Of a stretch of 64,000 bases of DNA, positions 8,975-18,228 are shown one piece after another. How positions within the stretch are numbered: position 1 is the first letter of the stretch; each line of letters begins with the position of its first letter. Under the pieces are notes generated by a model. It was not told where the DNA came from, did not search any database, and worked only from the letters and a program-made list of their open reading frames with translations. The DNA is taken from positions 61,623 through 125,622 of the forward strand of contig NZ_OAOD01000010.1 of NCBI RefSeq assembly GCF_900205925.1, in the 5' to 3' direction. The translations under genes and the position numbers were made by a program. Source of the stretch: Clostridium peptidivorans. GTDB taxonomy: Bacteria; Bacillota; Clostridia; Clostridiales; Clostridiaceae.

Positions 8975-9026
8975 ACACGTTAAAGGTTGTGAGAAGAAAG
9001 CAATCTTTAGCGTGTTTTGTTTTTAT
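8975..9026 (+). terminator. terminator after rubrerythrin
   Basis: ACACGTTAAAGGTTG (8975-8989) pairs with CAATCTTTAGCGTGT (9001-9015) with wobbles and is followed by TTTGTTTTT. Confidence 0.85.
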
Positions 9027-9130
9027 GAATATTAAAGTTATAAAATCATTTAGTAGTAATGTTCTATTTTAGTTTTGTAAATAATAAGAATGTAGTATGT
9101 AAAGAGATATTAAACTAGGGGGTAAACTAT

Positions 9131-9271
9131 ATGAATAATAAGTTTTCAAGGGTATATTTAGAGCTTGTAGAGTGGAGAGATGATGAGATTAAGTCTGGAC
9201 ATATGGAAAAAGCTAAAAGAATTCAAAAAGTAATAAGAAGGAAAAAAGCAATACTTAAATTATACATATAA
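9131..9271 (+). CDS. small basic conserved-looking protein, 46 residues
   Basis: An ATG preceded by CTAGGGGGTAAACTAT opens 46 codons: MNNKFSRVYLELVEWRD, then an acidic-basic helix ending VIRRKKAILKLYI. Composition is highly charged with no signal peptide or membrane segment. It is predicted helical, with a lysine/arginine-rich C-terminal half. The good ribosome binding site, with its own space between rubrerythrin and the next gene, is the main support. No function is recognised. Confidence 0.55.
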   Translation: MNNKFSRVYLELVEWRDDEIKSGHMEKAKRIQKVIRRKKAILKLYI

Positions 9272-9382
9272 TAAATTTACTTAAAAGTTAGAATAATAAC
9301 AAGAGATCTAGCATATTCTTTTGTATAAGGCATTTGTAAAAAGTGAAGCTAACTTGGGGATAAAAAAAGGGGGAGAATACGT

Positions 9383-10183
9383 ATGAAAAAGACATTAGCG
9401 TTACTTATGAGTGTAATAGTATCAGGAGCAATATTTGTACAATGTAGACAAGCTGCTGTTAGTACAAGTAGTAATATAGCTGAGATAAGTAGTGAGGAAA
9501 ATAATATATCAAAAGCTCAGCAAACTGCAGAAGAATTTGTAAGGCAATACTTCACATACAATCCAAATACTATTGAAGAAGTATTGGACAAGTCATCTTC
9601 TTATTTTCTAAATCCAAAAGACATTTTAGATGGAAAAGATTTTCAAGTGAAAATCATAAAATCTAAAAATGAAGTATCCACACATATATTATCTACGCTG
9701 GGAAGTAAAACAGAAGAAAATATTAAAATTGATAATAAGGACTATAAATCATATGTATTAAATTTAAAAATTGATTATATTTTAGATGGTAAACCTATTT
9801 ATCAAGAAATTAAGTTAAGGATGGTTAATAAAGATGAAAAGTGGGCTATAGCTAGTTATGAATATAATGTACTTCCAGAAATAGAAAAGGCTATGAAGGA
9901 AGGAGAGGAGTTTGCAAAAAAGAATAAAGGGAAACTCCCTTCTGAGACATTTGCTAAAACACATCCTGTTGAATGTGGAATATACTATATAGCAGACAAA
10001 TTAGAAAAGAAATATATAAATCAATATGGTATTGCGTTTGCATTTTATAATATTATAAATGATAAGGATTTTGAGTTAATATTTAAAGTTAATAAAGACA
10101 ATAAGGAAGAAATACAAATTATCTATGTAACAATGCAAGATGATAAAACTTATAAAGTGGTTAGAGAAAAAACTGTAAAATAA
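9383..10183 (+). CDS. secreted protein of unknown function
   Basis: A 266-residue protein with an N-terminal signal peptide (KKTLALLMSVIVSGAIFVQC). The Cys could be lipidated, but Gln at -1 does not match a standard lipobox well, so it may be a simple secreted protein. The remainder is charged and alternates strands (IDNKDYKSYVLNLKIDYILDG), which could suggest a small NTF2- or lipoprotein-like fold. An AAGGGGGAG ribosome binding site precedes the ATG. It stands alone between rubrerythrin and the HD fragment. No family is recognised with confidence. Confidence 0.7.
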   Translation: MKKTLALLMSVIVSGAIFVQCRQAAVSTSSNIAEISSEENNISKAQQTAEEFVRQYFTYNPNTIEEVLDKSSSYFLNPKDILDGKDFQVKIIKSKNEVSTHILSTLGSKTEENIKIDNKDYKSYVLNLKIDYILDGKPIYQEIKLRMVNKDEKWAIASYEYNVLPEIEKAMKEGEEFAKKNKGKLPSETFAKTHPVECGIYYIADKLEKKYINQYGIAFAFYNIINDKDFELIFKVNKDNKEEIQIIYVTMQDDKTYKVVREKTVK

Positions 10184-10376
10184 AGTTGCTATGCAAAAGC
10201 ACTTAATGAGCGTACGGAAAAGCTTAGAATTTAGCATAGGGTTAGTATGAAAGCTTCGTTGATTTTATAATTTGATAGTAGTATAATTTTTTTATAAAAG
10301 CCGTCCCATGGATGGCTTTCTTTACATAATTAATTTGTTATATAAATTATTGTTTATAGATAACGGAGGATAAAAT

Positions 10377-10637
10377 ATGTCGGAAGAAATTTGGAGTCTT
10401 TGGCGTGAGTTTGAGGAATTAAAAACTCCAGAAGCTAGGTTTGCAGCTTGTCTTGACAGAGTTCAGTCACTATTCCTTAACTACAATACTAATGGCCACA
10501 CTTGGCAAAAACCAGGAGTAACTAGTGAAAAGGTATTAAAAAGAAATAAAATATTAAAAGAAAATGCTCCTAAGCTTTGGGAATATGCAAAGGAAATTAT
10601 AGATGATTCTATTAAAAGAGGATATTTAAAACGTTAA
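10377..10637 (+). CDS. C-terminal fragment of an HD-domain hydrolase (YfbR/HDDC2-like)
   Basis: The 86 residues match only the C-terminal part of YfbR/HDDC2-type HD hydrolases (WREFEELKTPEARFAACLDRVQSLFLNYNTNGHTW, then VLKRN and YAKEIIDDSIKRGYLK). The metal-binding HD residues lie in the missing N-terminal half. The preceding 190 bp do not encode it. The ORF nevertheless has a clean ACGGAGG ribosome binding site at proper distance. It is either a decayed gene whose internal start became usable, or a stand-alone helical remnant. Catalytic activity is not expected. Confidence 0.7.
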   Translation: MSEEIWSLWREFEELKTPEARFAACLDRVQSLFLNYNTNGHTWQKPGVTSEKVLKRNKILKENAPKLWEYAKEIIDDSIKRGYLKR

Positions 10638-10685
10638 AATTAGTGCGATTTTAATGGTTTCAAATCAAGTTTTGGGGGCTAACTT

Positions 10686-12200
10686 ATGAAAAACTTAGAG
10701 CTAAAGTCTTTAAGAATTGTAGAAAGTGTATTCATTCTAACTATTATAATTTTGTTAATTATAAATCTTGCATTTTATAGAATAATTATACATAAATTTC
10801 AAGTGGGTGTAAAAGCAAATGTAGCTGATGCTATCAAAGTTATTGATGGTGATAAATTAGCTGAAGTTATAAAAAATAAATCTATGAATAGTACTGAGTA
10901 CAAAGAAATTCAACAAGAAATGATTAAATGGAAAAATGATAAAGATGTAAAATATTTTTATACCATGTATAAAGAAAAAGATAATATTTATTTTTTAGTA
11001 GATTCGGCATTAGTTAAACCGTCAGAGCTTGGAGAAAGATATAATTTTGAAAGAGAGATGAAGCAAGCATTTGATGGGGAAATTACTTATACAAAATGTG
11101 CTGTAGAGGATAAATTAGGTGCATTTATATCAGCTTATGCACCAATAAGGAATTCATATGGGGAAATTATTGCAATTGCAGGTGTAGATGTTGATTTTGG
11201 AGTTTTCACTTACATAAAATATAAATTTATTATAGATATAATAACTATTATATTTATGATTATTGTTGCAGTGGTAATTTTAAGGAAGTTAGAAGAAGCA
11301 TTAAGAAAACACAAAATTTTATTTGAAAATGCAGATGATATAATATTATATACAACAGAGGATGGACAAATTATTGATGGGAATAAAAAAGCAGTAATGG
11401 AGTATGGATACAGTTACAAGGAATTAAAAACTAAAAATTTAAAGGATCTTAGATTACCAGAGTCTTTAAAAAAGCTTACTAAGCATGAAATTATAGATAG
11501 TGAAGGTAATGTTTTTGAAACAATTAATATAAGAAAAGATAGGAATACTTTCCCGGTAGAAATAAGTACAAACTCTATTACGGTAAATAATGAAAAGTTA
11601 ATAATAAGAATTATAAGGAATATAACTGAACGTAAAAAAATAGAAAGTGAAGTTTTATATCTTGCAAATTATGATTCACTTACTGATTCATATAATAGAG
11701 CAGGTTTAGTGAACAATTTTAAATTGGCTTTAGAAGAAGCTAGAAAAAATAATTATAAAATTGCAGTTATATTGTTTGATATTGATAAGTTCAAAGCTAT
11801 TAATGATACATATGGTCACTGCGCAGGAGATCAGATATTGAAAAACATAGCAAGTGTAGTAAAGAAGTCAATTAGAAATACAGATATTTTTGGAAGATTA
11901 GGAGGAGATGAATTTTTAATAATTCAGAAATTGTTTAAAGATAGAGAAGAGGTTATTTCTCTAATGGATAGAATATTAGAAAATCTTAAAGTACAATCAA
12001 TTAATTTCAAGGATAATAATCATTATATTCAAATTAGCGCAGGCATTAGTATTTTCCCAGATGATGGGGTTTGTATAGAAGAACTTATCCATTGTGCAGA
12101 TAACGCCATGTATTATACAAAGAAAAATGGCGGGAATGCATATAATTTTTATGAGTATTCAAAAAAAGTACTCATAGGTGATTTAGATAAAAATAATTAA
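10686..12200 (+). CDS. membrane diguanylate cyclase: Cache-like sensor, PAS, GGDEF
   Basis: A 504-residue protein. Transmembrane helices at about 10-32 and 180-200 bracket an extracellular sensor of about 145 residues (VIDGDKLAEVIKN...ISAYAPIRNSYGEIIAIAGVDVDF). A PAS domain (about 210-320, ending TERKKIE) and a GGDEF domain follow. The active motif is RLGGDEF, and RNTD lies five residues before GGDEF, matching the RxxD inhibitory I-site. It should therefore make cyclic di-GMP from two GTP and be product-inhibited. The sensor is closely similar to that of the chemoreceptor encoded next. Confidence 0.9.
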   Translation: MKNLELKSLRIVESVFILTIIILLIINLAFYRIIIHKFQVGVKANVADAIKVIDGDKLAEVIKNKSMNSTEYKEIQQEMIKWKNDKDVKYFYTMYKEKDNIYFLVDSALVKPSELGERYNFEREMKQAFDGEITYTKCAVEDKLGAFISAYAPIRNSYGEIIAIAGVDVDFGVFTYIKYKFIIDIITIIFMIIVAVVILRKLEEALRKHKILFENADDIILYTTEDGQIIDGNKKAVMEYGYSYKELKTKNLKDLRLPESLKKLTKHEIIDSEGNVFETINIRKDRNTFPVEISTNSITVNNEKLIIRIIRNITERKKIESEVLYLANYDSLTDSYNRAGLVNNFKLALEEARKNNYKIAVILFDIDKFKAINDTYGHCAGDQILKNIASVVKKSIRNTDIFGRLGGDEFLIIQKLFKDREEVISLMDRILENLKVQSINFKDNNHYIQISAGISIFPDDGVCIEELIHCADNAMYYTKKNGGNAYNFYEYSKKVLIGDLDKNN

Positions 12201-12220
12201 ATATATTGTTGCTTGCTGAA

Positions 12221-12250
12221 AAGAAAGCTTGTATTTGCAAGCTTTCTTTT
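12221..12250 (+). terminator. terminator after the diguanylate cyclase gene
   Basis: GAAAGCTTG/CAAGCTTTC stem with a TATTTG loop, followed by TTTTTATTT. Confidence 0.88.
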
Positions 12251-12374
12251 TATTTAGAAAATTAATTGTTTTTTAAATTTACAGTATAAACCAGAATAAA
12301 AGTATAGTATAATAAAATTTGTTGGAATATTATAGGAAATCAATAAAAGATTTGTAATAATTGGGGGGGACAAT

Positions 12375-14072
12375 ATGAAGAGCTTATCAACAAAGATACT
12401 AAGACTTATGGGCCTTGTATCTTTGATATCTATGTTAATTTTAATATCACTAAACTTAATTGAATTTAGAAATATATTTTCTAAAATGCAGCAAGATGCT
12501 AAAACTTATGTACAGGAGTCAGAAGGTATAATAGATGGAGAGAAACTGAATAAGGTAATTAGTAATAGAAATATGAATAGCATTGAATATAAAGAAATTC
12601 GAGAATCTATGATCAAGTGGAAAAATGATAAGAATGTAGCATATGTGTATACACTAGCTAAGAGAGAAAATAAGGCATATTTTATAGTTGATGGATCAAT
12701 AGCTGAACCTGATGAAATTGGAAAAGAATATCCACTAGAAGATGAAATGAAAGATGCTTTTAATGGACAAGTATCTGTTAATAAAAAACCAACGAAGGAT
12801 GATACGGGCATTTTTATATCTGCATATGCACCTGTAAAGGATTCAAGTGGAAATATAATTGCTATAGTTGGTGCCGATAAAGAAGTATCAGAATTTGTGA
12901 GTATAAGAAATAAAATTTTATTAGATTTAATGATAACAGCAGTGATTATTATGATTTTATCAGTAGGTATAAGTAGTTTCTTTTCAAAAAAGCTATCGGA
13001 CAATGTTAATAGTATCAAAGATAATCTAAGAAAAATGGCTGAAGGAGATTTAACAGAGGAATTAGAGATAAAAAGTAATGATGAATTTGAAGTTATAGCT
13101 GAAGAAATAAATAGATTTAGAGTAAAGATATCTGAGGCGCTTAAAATTGTACAGGAATCTTCTAATAAAACTATGGAGGAAACTGAAAATCTTTTAGCAC
13201 TATCACAGGAAATGGCATCTTCTTCAGAAGTTGTAGATTCTACTATTGAAGGAATAGCAAAGGGATCAAATTCACAGGCACAAGAGCTTTCAAGTATAAA
13301 TAAAACATTATACAGTTTTGGAATGAAAATTGATGAAACTGTTATAAGAGTTGAGAGTGTATACTTTGATGCAGATTCAATTAGTGCAAGTGCAAAGGAA
13401 GGAGATAACAATTTAAAAGTGCTTGATAAGTTTGTGAGAGATATAAATAATTCCTTTGCAGATGTAAGAGATAAAATACAGGGGTTAGGCATGAGATTGT
13501 CTGAAATAAATGAAATTACAAATTTAATAAATGGAATTGCTGACAAGACTAATCTTTTAGCGCTTAATGCTGCAATTGAAGCTGCAAGGGCAGGAGAAGC
13601 AGGAAAGGGATTCTCTGTGGTAGCTGAAGAAATAAGAAAACTTGCAGAGCAATCTAAAGTATCTTCCGCAAATATTAATAATCTAACTCAGGCTATATCC
13701 ATGGAAAACAGCATGGTAGTAAAAACTTCAGATAATATGAATGAGAAGTTAAATGAGCAATCACAAGTTCTTAATGATTCAATGGATACTCTAAGAGACA
13801 TAATTATAAACATAGAGAGAATAATTCCTAAAATTAAGGATATAAATCAATATGTTAATGAGATAAATAATGAAAAGGTAGAGATTTTGCAAGGAGTTGA
13901 GGTTGCTTCATCAGTATCAGAAGAAGTTTCAGCGTCTACTGAAGAAATAGCAACTTCATCTAAGGAGTTAAGTGCTTCATCCACTCAAGTGGCATGCGCA
14001 GCTGAAGAGTTAAGTGATAAAGTAGAAAAGGTTTCAGAATTTATAGATCAATTTAAAATATCTTCTAACTAA
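12375..14072 (+). CDS. methyl-accepting chemotaxis protein
   Basis: A 565-residue receptor. A TM helix (about 10-30), an extracellular sensor (about 45-175), a second TM helix (about 180-205) and a HAMP region ([30 protein letters not shown]) lead into a cytoplasmic signalling domain. The conserved hairpin tip is [40 protein letters not shown]. The sensor is paralogous to that of the preceding cyclase: both contain [29 protein letters not shown] and IIAI-GAD-like blocks. It probably signals to CheA in response to the same ligand class. GGGGGGG precedes the ATG. Confidence 0.95.
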   Translation: MKSLSTKILRLMGLVSLISMLILISLNLIEFRNIFSKMQQDAKTYVQESEGIIDGEKLNKVISNRNMNSIEYKEIRESMIKWKNDKNVAYVYTLAKRENKAYFIVDGSIAEPDEIGKEYPLEDEMKDAFNGQVSVNKKPTKDDTGIFISAYAPVKDSSGNIIAIVGADKEVSEFVSIRNKILLDLMITAVIIMILSVGISSFFSKKLSDNVNSIKDNLRKMAEGDLTEELEIKSNDEFEVIAEEINRFRVKISEALKIVQESSNKTMEETENLLALSQEMASSSEVVDSTIEGIAKGSNSQAQELSSINKTLYSFGMKIDETVIRVESVYFDADSISASAKEGDNNLKVLDKFVRDINNSFADVRDKIQGLGMRLSEINEITNLINGIADKTNLLALNAAIEAARAGEAGKGFSVVAEEIRKLAEQSKVSSANINNLTQAISMENSMVVKTSDNMNEKLNEQSQVLNDSMDTLRDIIINIERIIPKIKDINQYVNEINNEKVEILQGVEVASSVSEEVSASTEEIATSSKELSASSTQVACAAEELSDKVEKVSEFIDQFKISSN

Positions 14073-14209
14073 ATAAATTTATAATTTTAGATCTATAAAT
14101 GAATAAAGTTAAAAGGGCGAATGTATTGTAATGCCAGCAAGAATACCTCATGCACTGCATGCAACAGAAAGATTTAAAATGATGCTAGCTCTAGTATTTT
14201 AATAATCAT

Positions 14210-14248
14210 ACTTAAGAAGTCGTTTTTTATAAGAACGACTTCTTAAGT
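14210..14248. terminator. bidirectional terminator between the MCP gene and the DUF3892-like gene
   Basis: A 15-bp perfect stem (ACTTAAGAAGTCGTT and its complement) with a 9-nt loop containing TTTTTT. It serves convergent genes. Confidence 0.85.
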
Positions 14249-14264
14249 TTTGAGCTTAACTTTA

Positions 14265-14483
14265 TTAAAATATAGGCAAGTTGTTTAAGTTATTTTCCTC
14301 AGTAGCCTTAGGAGAAGAAGCTATGGTATTAACTCCATTTTGTTTTTTTTCAACAATTATAGAGTCAAGTTTTCCACGTTTAGCTAAAGCTACTGCCTCT
14401 GTAAGACTTCTTTCTATATTGTCATCTGTAAGTACATTGGTTATATCACCATTATTATTTCTTCTAATCTTTACTACTTTCAT
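14265..14483 (-). CDS. DUF3892-like small protein
   Basis: A 72-residue cytosolic protein. The first ~48 residues (MKVVKIRRNNNGDITNVLTDDN, then LTEAVALAKRGKLDSIIVEKKQNG) resemble the DUF3892 family, found mostly in spore-formers. The C-terminal ~20 residues are low-complexity. The start has AAGAGGTG upstream. It is a single gene on the minus strand, convergent with the MCP gene. Function is unknown. Confidence 0.75.
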   Translation of the reverse strand: MKVVKIRRNNNGDITNVLTDDNIERSLTEAVALAKRGKLDSIIVEKKQNGVNTIASSPKATEENNLNNLPIF

Positions 14484-14675
14484 GTTAATTCACCTCTTAG
14501 TTTTATTTTTTTCATGGAAAAGATACTGAAATTTAAATACAAGATCAGCAGTTATTTAAACAAAAGTTAAATTCCTATAAATAGTATCTCCAATTAAATA
14601 AAAAGTAATAATATTTTACAAATATCGTATGCTATAATAAAGTCAATTAATAACTAATAAAAGGGGATAATTACT

Positions 14676-15356
14676 ATGATAAGAGCTGTAATATTTGATA
14701 TGGACGGAGTAATAATAGATAGTGAGCCACTTCATTTAAATATTGAGGAAGATATATTTAAAAATTTAGGAATATCTATAACATCTGAAGAACACAATAC
14801 ATTTATAGGAACTACCTCACATTATATGTGGGATAAGATAAGGACTAATTATAATTTAACTGAAGGCCTAGAAGAGCTTGTGGAATTAGACAGAAACACA
14901 TATTTAGAGTTTTTAAATAATGCTTTAGATTTACAACCAATAAAGGGAATAAGAGAACTTATAATTGATTTGCATAAGAATAATATAAAATTAGCGGTGG
15001 CATCATCATCGCCCTTAAATATAATAGAAAGAGTATTGGATTTGTTTGAGATAAGAGACTACTTTGATTATATAGTAACCGGAGATTATGTGAGTAAAAG
15101 TAAACCTGAGCCGGATATATTTTTATACGCTGCTGAAAAATTAGATGTGGACCCTAAAGAGTGTGTAGTTATAGAAGATTCTCATAATGGAGTTTTAGCT
15201 GCAAAAAAAGCTAATATGAAATGTATAGGATACAAAAATCTAAACTCTGGGAATCAAGATTTAAGTAAAGCAGATCTAACCATTGATGATTTTAATGATA
15301 TAAATAGCATCTTTATAAGAGAATTAAATAAGAAGATTATAGATAAGCTTATTTAG
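14676..15356 (+). CDS. HAD-superfamily phosphatase/phosphomutase (beta-phosphoglucomutase-like)
   Basis: A 226-residue HAD hydrolase with motif I IFDMDGVIIDSEPLH (two catalytic Asp), a helical cap, motif II ASSSP, motif III Lys in KSKPEPD, and motif IV VIEDSHNGV. It resembles the beta-phosphoglucomutase/phosphatase branch (subfamily IA). The exact sugar-phosphate or nucleotide substrate cannot be told from sequence. AAGGGG precedes the ATG. Confidence 0.88.
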   Translation: MIRAVIFDMDGVIIDSEPLHLNIEEDIFKNLGISITSEEHNTFIGTTSHYMWDKIRTNYNLTEGLEELVELDRNTYLEFLNNALDLQPIKGIRELIIDLHKNNIKLAVASSSPLNIIERVLDLFEIRDYFDYIVTGDYVSKSKPEPDIFLYAAEKLDVDPKECVVIEDSHNGVLAAKKANMKCIGYKNLNSGNQDLSKADLTIDDFNDINSIFIRELNKKIIDKLI

Positions 15357-15421
15357 GAATTACAATTATAAATCTAGTGACTAATTAATGATCATAAATA
15401 TAAGGAGGGGAGAGGTTTAGA

Positions 15422-16261
15422 GTGAAGGTAAAATCACAAATAGGTATTAAGAATATTGTTAAAAGAATTATAGATGATGAAGTTCCAGCACTAGCGTCTG
15501 AATTATCTTATAGTTTAATCTTGTCCTTCTTCCCATTTTTAATTTTTTTGATGACTTTAATAGGATATTTATCTCTAGATACAGAGTTAGTACTTTTGCA
15601 ATTAAGCAAAATACTACCAGATGGTGCATATAAATTAGTTCACGATACAGTATTAGAAGTTTTACAAGGGAAAAATAGTAAGCTTTTATCACTTGGATTT
15701 ATTTTCTCCATGTGGACAGCATCTACTGGATTTAGAGGCGTTATAAGAGGTCTTAATAAAGCATATGATGAAAAAGAAAAAAGATCTTTAGTAAAAGTAA
15801 TAATCATATCTATTTTATGTACTATAGGATTAACTTTTATAATAGTTGTCACATTGCTTTTATTAGTTTTTGGTGAATTACTTGGATACTTTTTAATTAA
15901 GAAATTTTCCATTCCAGAATCCTTTATGTCTTTATGGAATATAGTAAGATACGCTATTATATTAACTTCCATGATATTTGTATTTGCTCTTTTATATAGA
16001 TATACTCCAAGTAAAAGACTTAGATGGAAAGAGGTAATTCCAGGAGCTATATTTGCGACTATAGGATGGATAGTTGTATCCATTGGATTCTCCTTTTATG
16101 TAAATAACTTTGCAAATTATTCAAGACTGTATGGAAGTATAGGAGCAGTTATTGTACTTTTAACTTGGCTATATTTAACCTCCATCACAATAATGATAGG
16201 TGGGGAATTAAATGCAGCATTGGCTTTCGATAGAAAGGTAAAAAGAGCACAGATGAGTTAG
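15422..16261 (+). CDS. YihY/BrkB-family membrane protein (formerly RNase BN)
   Basis: A 279-residue integral membrane protein with about six helices. Family signatures are the N-terminal DEVPALASELSYSLILSFFPFLIFL, the central FSMWTASTGFRGVIRGLNKAYD, and C-terminal YGSIGAVIVLLTWLYLTSITIMIGGELNA. It starts at GTG after AGGAGGGGAGAGG. Older databases call this family ribonuclease BN, which is not supported for this membrane family. Its transport role is unknown. Confidence 0.9.
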   Translation: MKVKSQIGIKNIVKRIIDDEVPALASELSYSLILSFFPFLIFLMTLIGYLSLDTELVLLQLSKILPDGAYKLVHDTVLEVLQGKNSKLLSLGFIFSMWTASTGFRGVIRGLNKAYDEKEKRSLVKVIIISILCTIGLTFIIVVTLLLLVFGELLGYFLIKKFSIPESFMSLWNIVRYAIILTSMIFVFALLYRYTPSKRLRWKEVIPGAIFATIGWIVVSIGFSFYVNNFANYSRLYGSIGAVIVLLTWLYLTSITIMIGGELNAALAFDRKVKRAQMS

Positions 16262-16292
16262 AGGCTAAGCGAGGTATGTGATAATAATTATA

Positions 16293-16330
16293 TAGTGATC
16301 AGTAATTTTGTTTTTAATTACTAATCACTA
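16293..16330. terminator. bidirectional hairpin between the yihY-like and oxidoreductase genes
   Basis: TAGTGATCAGTAATT and AATTACTAATCACTA pair over 15 positions with one wobble; a T-rich loop separates them. It lies between convergent genes. Confidence 0.7.
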
Positions 16331-16337
16331 GTTATTA

Positions 16338-17528
16338 CTATATTAAATTTAAGGATAAGGTCTTTTCTTTAGAGTATCCTTCTCTAATTCCTTTTACCAT
16401 CTTTATAGATGATGAAGTATCCCCAAGAAGTATACATCCAACTAGTTTATTATCTTTAAAGAAAAGTTTTTTATATACTTGAGTGTGTTCATCCTTATAA
16501 GATAAAATATCACATTCGTCATCAAAATATCCAGAAGAAAAAAGATTTGTGTTCATTGACGAGAAAATTGTAGATGAAACAAAATCCTTAAATATTAATT
16601 CATCTCCAGAGGCATTTCCACCTGCAATCTTACCCATTTGAACAGCAGCAGGCCAAATCCCATAGTTTCTGCCGTTTAATTCTGCTACATCTCCACAGGC
16701 ATATATATTAGGCATATTAGTTTCCATCTTTTCATTTACAACTATAGATTTATCAGTTTTTATTCCACACCTTTCAGCCAATTCTTTATTTGCTCTTATT
16801 CCAACAGAAAATAACACCATGTCTGTATCAAGAGTGTTGCCACTTTTAAGTTTTATATTAGTTACTTTATCATTTCCCAGTATTTCAACTAGGGAATCTC
16901 CAAGAATTACGTTAACACCACAGTTACTAATTTGATTTTTAAAAATTTCAGCACCTTCTCTATCCAGCTGTCTTGGTAAAAGTATTGAGAAGAATTCCAC
17001 TACAGTGACATCAAGTCCTGAATTTTGTAACTCCCATGCAGCTTCAAGGCCTAAGAGGCCGCCGCCTATGACTACAGCTTTTTTAGAATTTTTAGCATAA
17101 CTTATTATTTCATTTGCATCATTTATAGTTCTTAATGAAAATACACCTTTTTTATCAGCACCAGGAGTTGGTGGAATAAAATTACGTGCACCGTTTGCAA
17201 GTATAAGCTTATCGTATTTTAAAGAAGTACCATCAGATAAAACTATCTTATTTTCTTTAGTAAGTATACTCTCTACTTTAATATTTAGCTTTAAATTTAT
17301 ATTATTTTCTTCAAACCAATTTTTATTTTTTAAAAATAACTTTTTATCGGTAATCTCATTAGCGAGATACTCAGAAAGAGAAGGCCTGTAATAGCTACAA
17401 TAACTTTCATCTGAAATCATTGTTATGTAGGCTTTTGAATCTTTCTGTCTTATGGCATCTGCAGCATAGAACCCAGCAGCACCATTTCCAATAATAATAA
17501 AAGTTGTACTATCAGTTTTATTATTCAT
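16338..17528 (-). CDS. FAD/NAD(P)H oxidoreductase, NADH:rubredoxin reductase type
   Basis: About 396 residues. An N-terminal FAD-binding motif GNGAAGFYAADAIR, the central NAD-binding motif VVIGGGLLGLEAAWELQ, and the second FAD motif NIYACGDVAE define a class of rubredoxin/nitrite-reductase-like flavoproteins. Length and the compact C-terminal domain resemble clostridial NADH:rubredoxin oxidoreductase (NROR), which supplies rubredoxin-linked oxygen and peroxide detoxification. A nitrite-reductase-like NADH oxidase is the alternative. The ATG at 17528 is chosen because GGGGAG is correctly placed; an in-frame ATG 48 bases upstream lacks one. Confidence 0.85.
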   Translation of the reverse strand: MNNKTDSTTFIIIGNGAAGFYAADAIRQKDSKAYITMISDESYCSYYRPSLSEYLANEITDKKLFLKNKNWFEENNINLKLNIKVESILTKENKIVLSDGTSLKYDKLILANGARNFIPPTPGADKKGVFSLRTINDANEIISYAKNSKKAVVIGGGLLGLEAAWELQNSGLDVTVVEFFSILLPRQLDREGAEIFKNQISNCGVNVILGDSLVEILGNDKVTNIKLKSGNTLDTDMVLFSVGIRANKELAERCGIKTDKSIVVNEKMETNMPNIYACGDVAELNGRNYGIWPAAVQMGKIAGGNASGDELIFKDFVSSTIFSSMNTNLFSSGYFDDECDILSYKDEHTQVYKKLFFKDNKLVGCILLGDTSSSIKMVKGIREGYSKEKTLSLNLI

Positions 17529-17785
17529 ATATTCAACTCCCCATATTTTAATTTTAACCCTAATATTATTATACACTAATAATATTAGGTAATGATTAAG
17601 AAAGCTAAGTTGAAAGAATTTTGTGATAAAAATTCAATTAATGGTTAGTACTGAATAGTTACTAGTCATTGTTGAAATTTCACTAAGGTAAAATTCCTTC
17701 CTCTAGTAGGCCTAGTTACATTTTTAATGTTAAATATTATAGTATAGGATTTGAATTGTAGAAAGCATTGAACAAGCATTAAAAG

Positions 17786-17885
17786 CTCTTTATTTCTGAT
17801 GTTAAAGCACCGTTAAGAGCCTTCTACTGTCTGAACGATAGTGAGTTTAGAAGGCTTAGAGGTTTTAACATCAGAAATATTAGAG
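17786..17885. repeat. 100-bp nested inverted repeat of unknown nature
   Basis: The outer arms at 17786-17806 and 17863-17885 share a perfect 15-bp complement (ATTTCTGATGTTAAA). Inside, AGCCTTCT and AGAAGGCT form a second stem, and ACTGTCTGAACGATAGT a short third one. No gene overlaps it. It lies in a 500-bp gap upstream of the SAM riboswitch. It could be a small non-autonomous palindromic element or a structured RNA. Confidence 0.6.
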
Positions 17886-18022
17886 ATTTTTTGCGAAGTG
17901 AAGCTTTCCTAAATGCAAATCCCATACTTCATATCAACATTATTTTAAAATGTGGCAATTTTTAAAGGATTGACAATAAATTAGTTTGATGATAAACTAT
18001 TTTTAAAATTTAATAGGAACTT

Positions 18023-18187
18023 CTTATCAAGAGCGGTGGAGGGACTGGCCCTATGAAGCCCGGCAACCCAGATACATCTGTTTTAATACATTTGTTTTGA
18101 AGGTGCTAAATCCAGCAGGTGATATACCTGACAGATAAGGGGAGAAGTGATAACTTCTTGTGTCTGTCGGCAAGGAGTTTTTTTATT
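18023..18187 (+). ncRNA. SAM-I (S-box) riboswitch with terminator
   Basis: The aptamer begins CTTATCAAGAGCGGTGGAGG, contains GGCCCTATGAAGCCCGGCAACC, and closes with CCTGACAGATAAG. P1 is CTTATC (18023-18028) with GATAAG (18134-18139). Downstream, CTTCTTG (18154-18160) pairs with CAAGGAG (18171-18177) followed by seven T residues, an intrinsic terminator. A competing hairpin, ACAGATAAG...CTTCTTGTGTCTGT (18131-18168), uses the P1 3' strand and would be the antiterminator. Binding of SAM should therefore stop transcription of the transporter gene behind it. Confidence 0.97.
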
Positions 18188-18228
18188 TTCTAAATTAATT
18201 CTAAATAGTCATTATGGGAGGATATTAA

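Noticed and set aside
8878..9072. 64-codon frame over the rubrerythrin end
   Set aside because: Shifted frame of the rubredoxin domain running into the terminator.
12506..13546. 346-codon open frame on the minus strand
   Set aside because: Exactly opposite the chemoreceptor coding region; serine-rich, low-complexity, no ribosome binding site. It is a codon-bias shadow.
14131..14202. 23-codon ORF (MPARIPHALHATERF...)
   Set aside because: Ribosome binding site is weak and no other support; too short to call.
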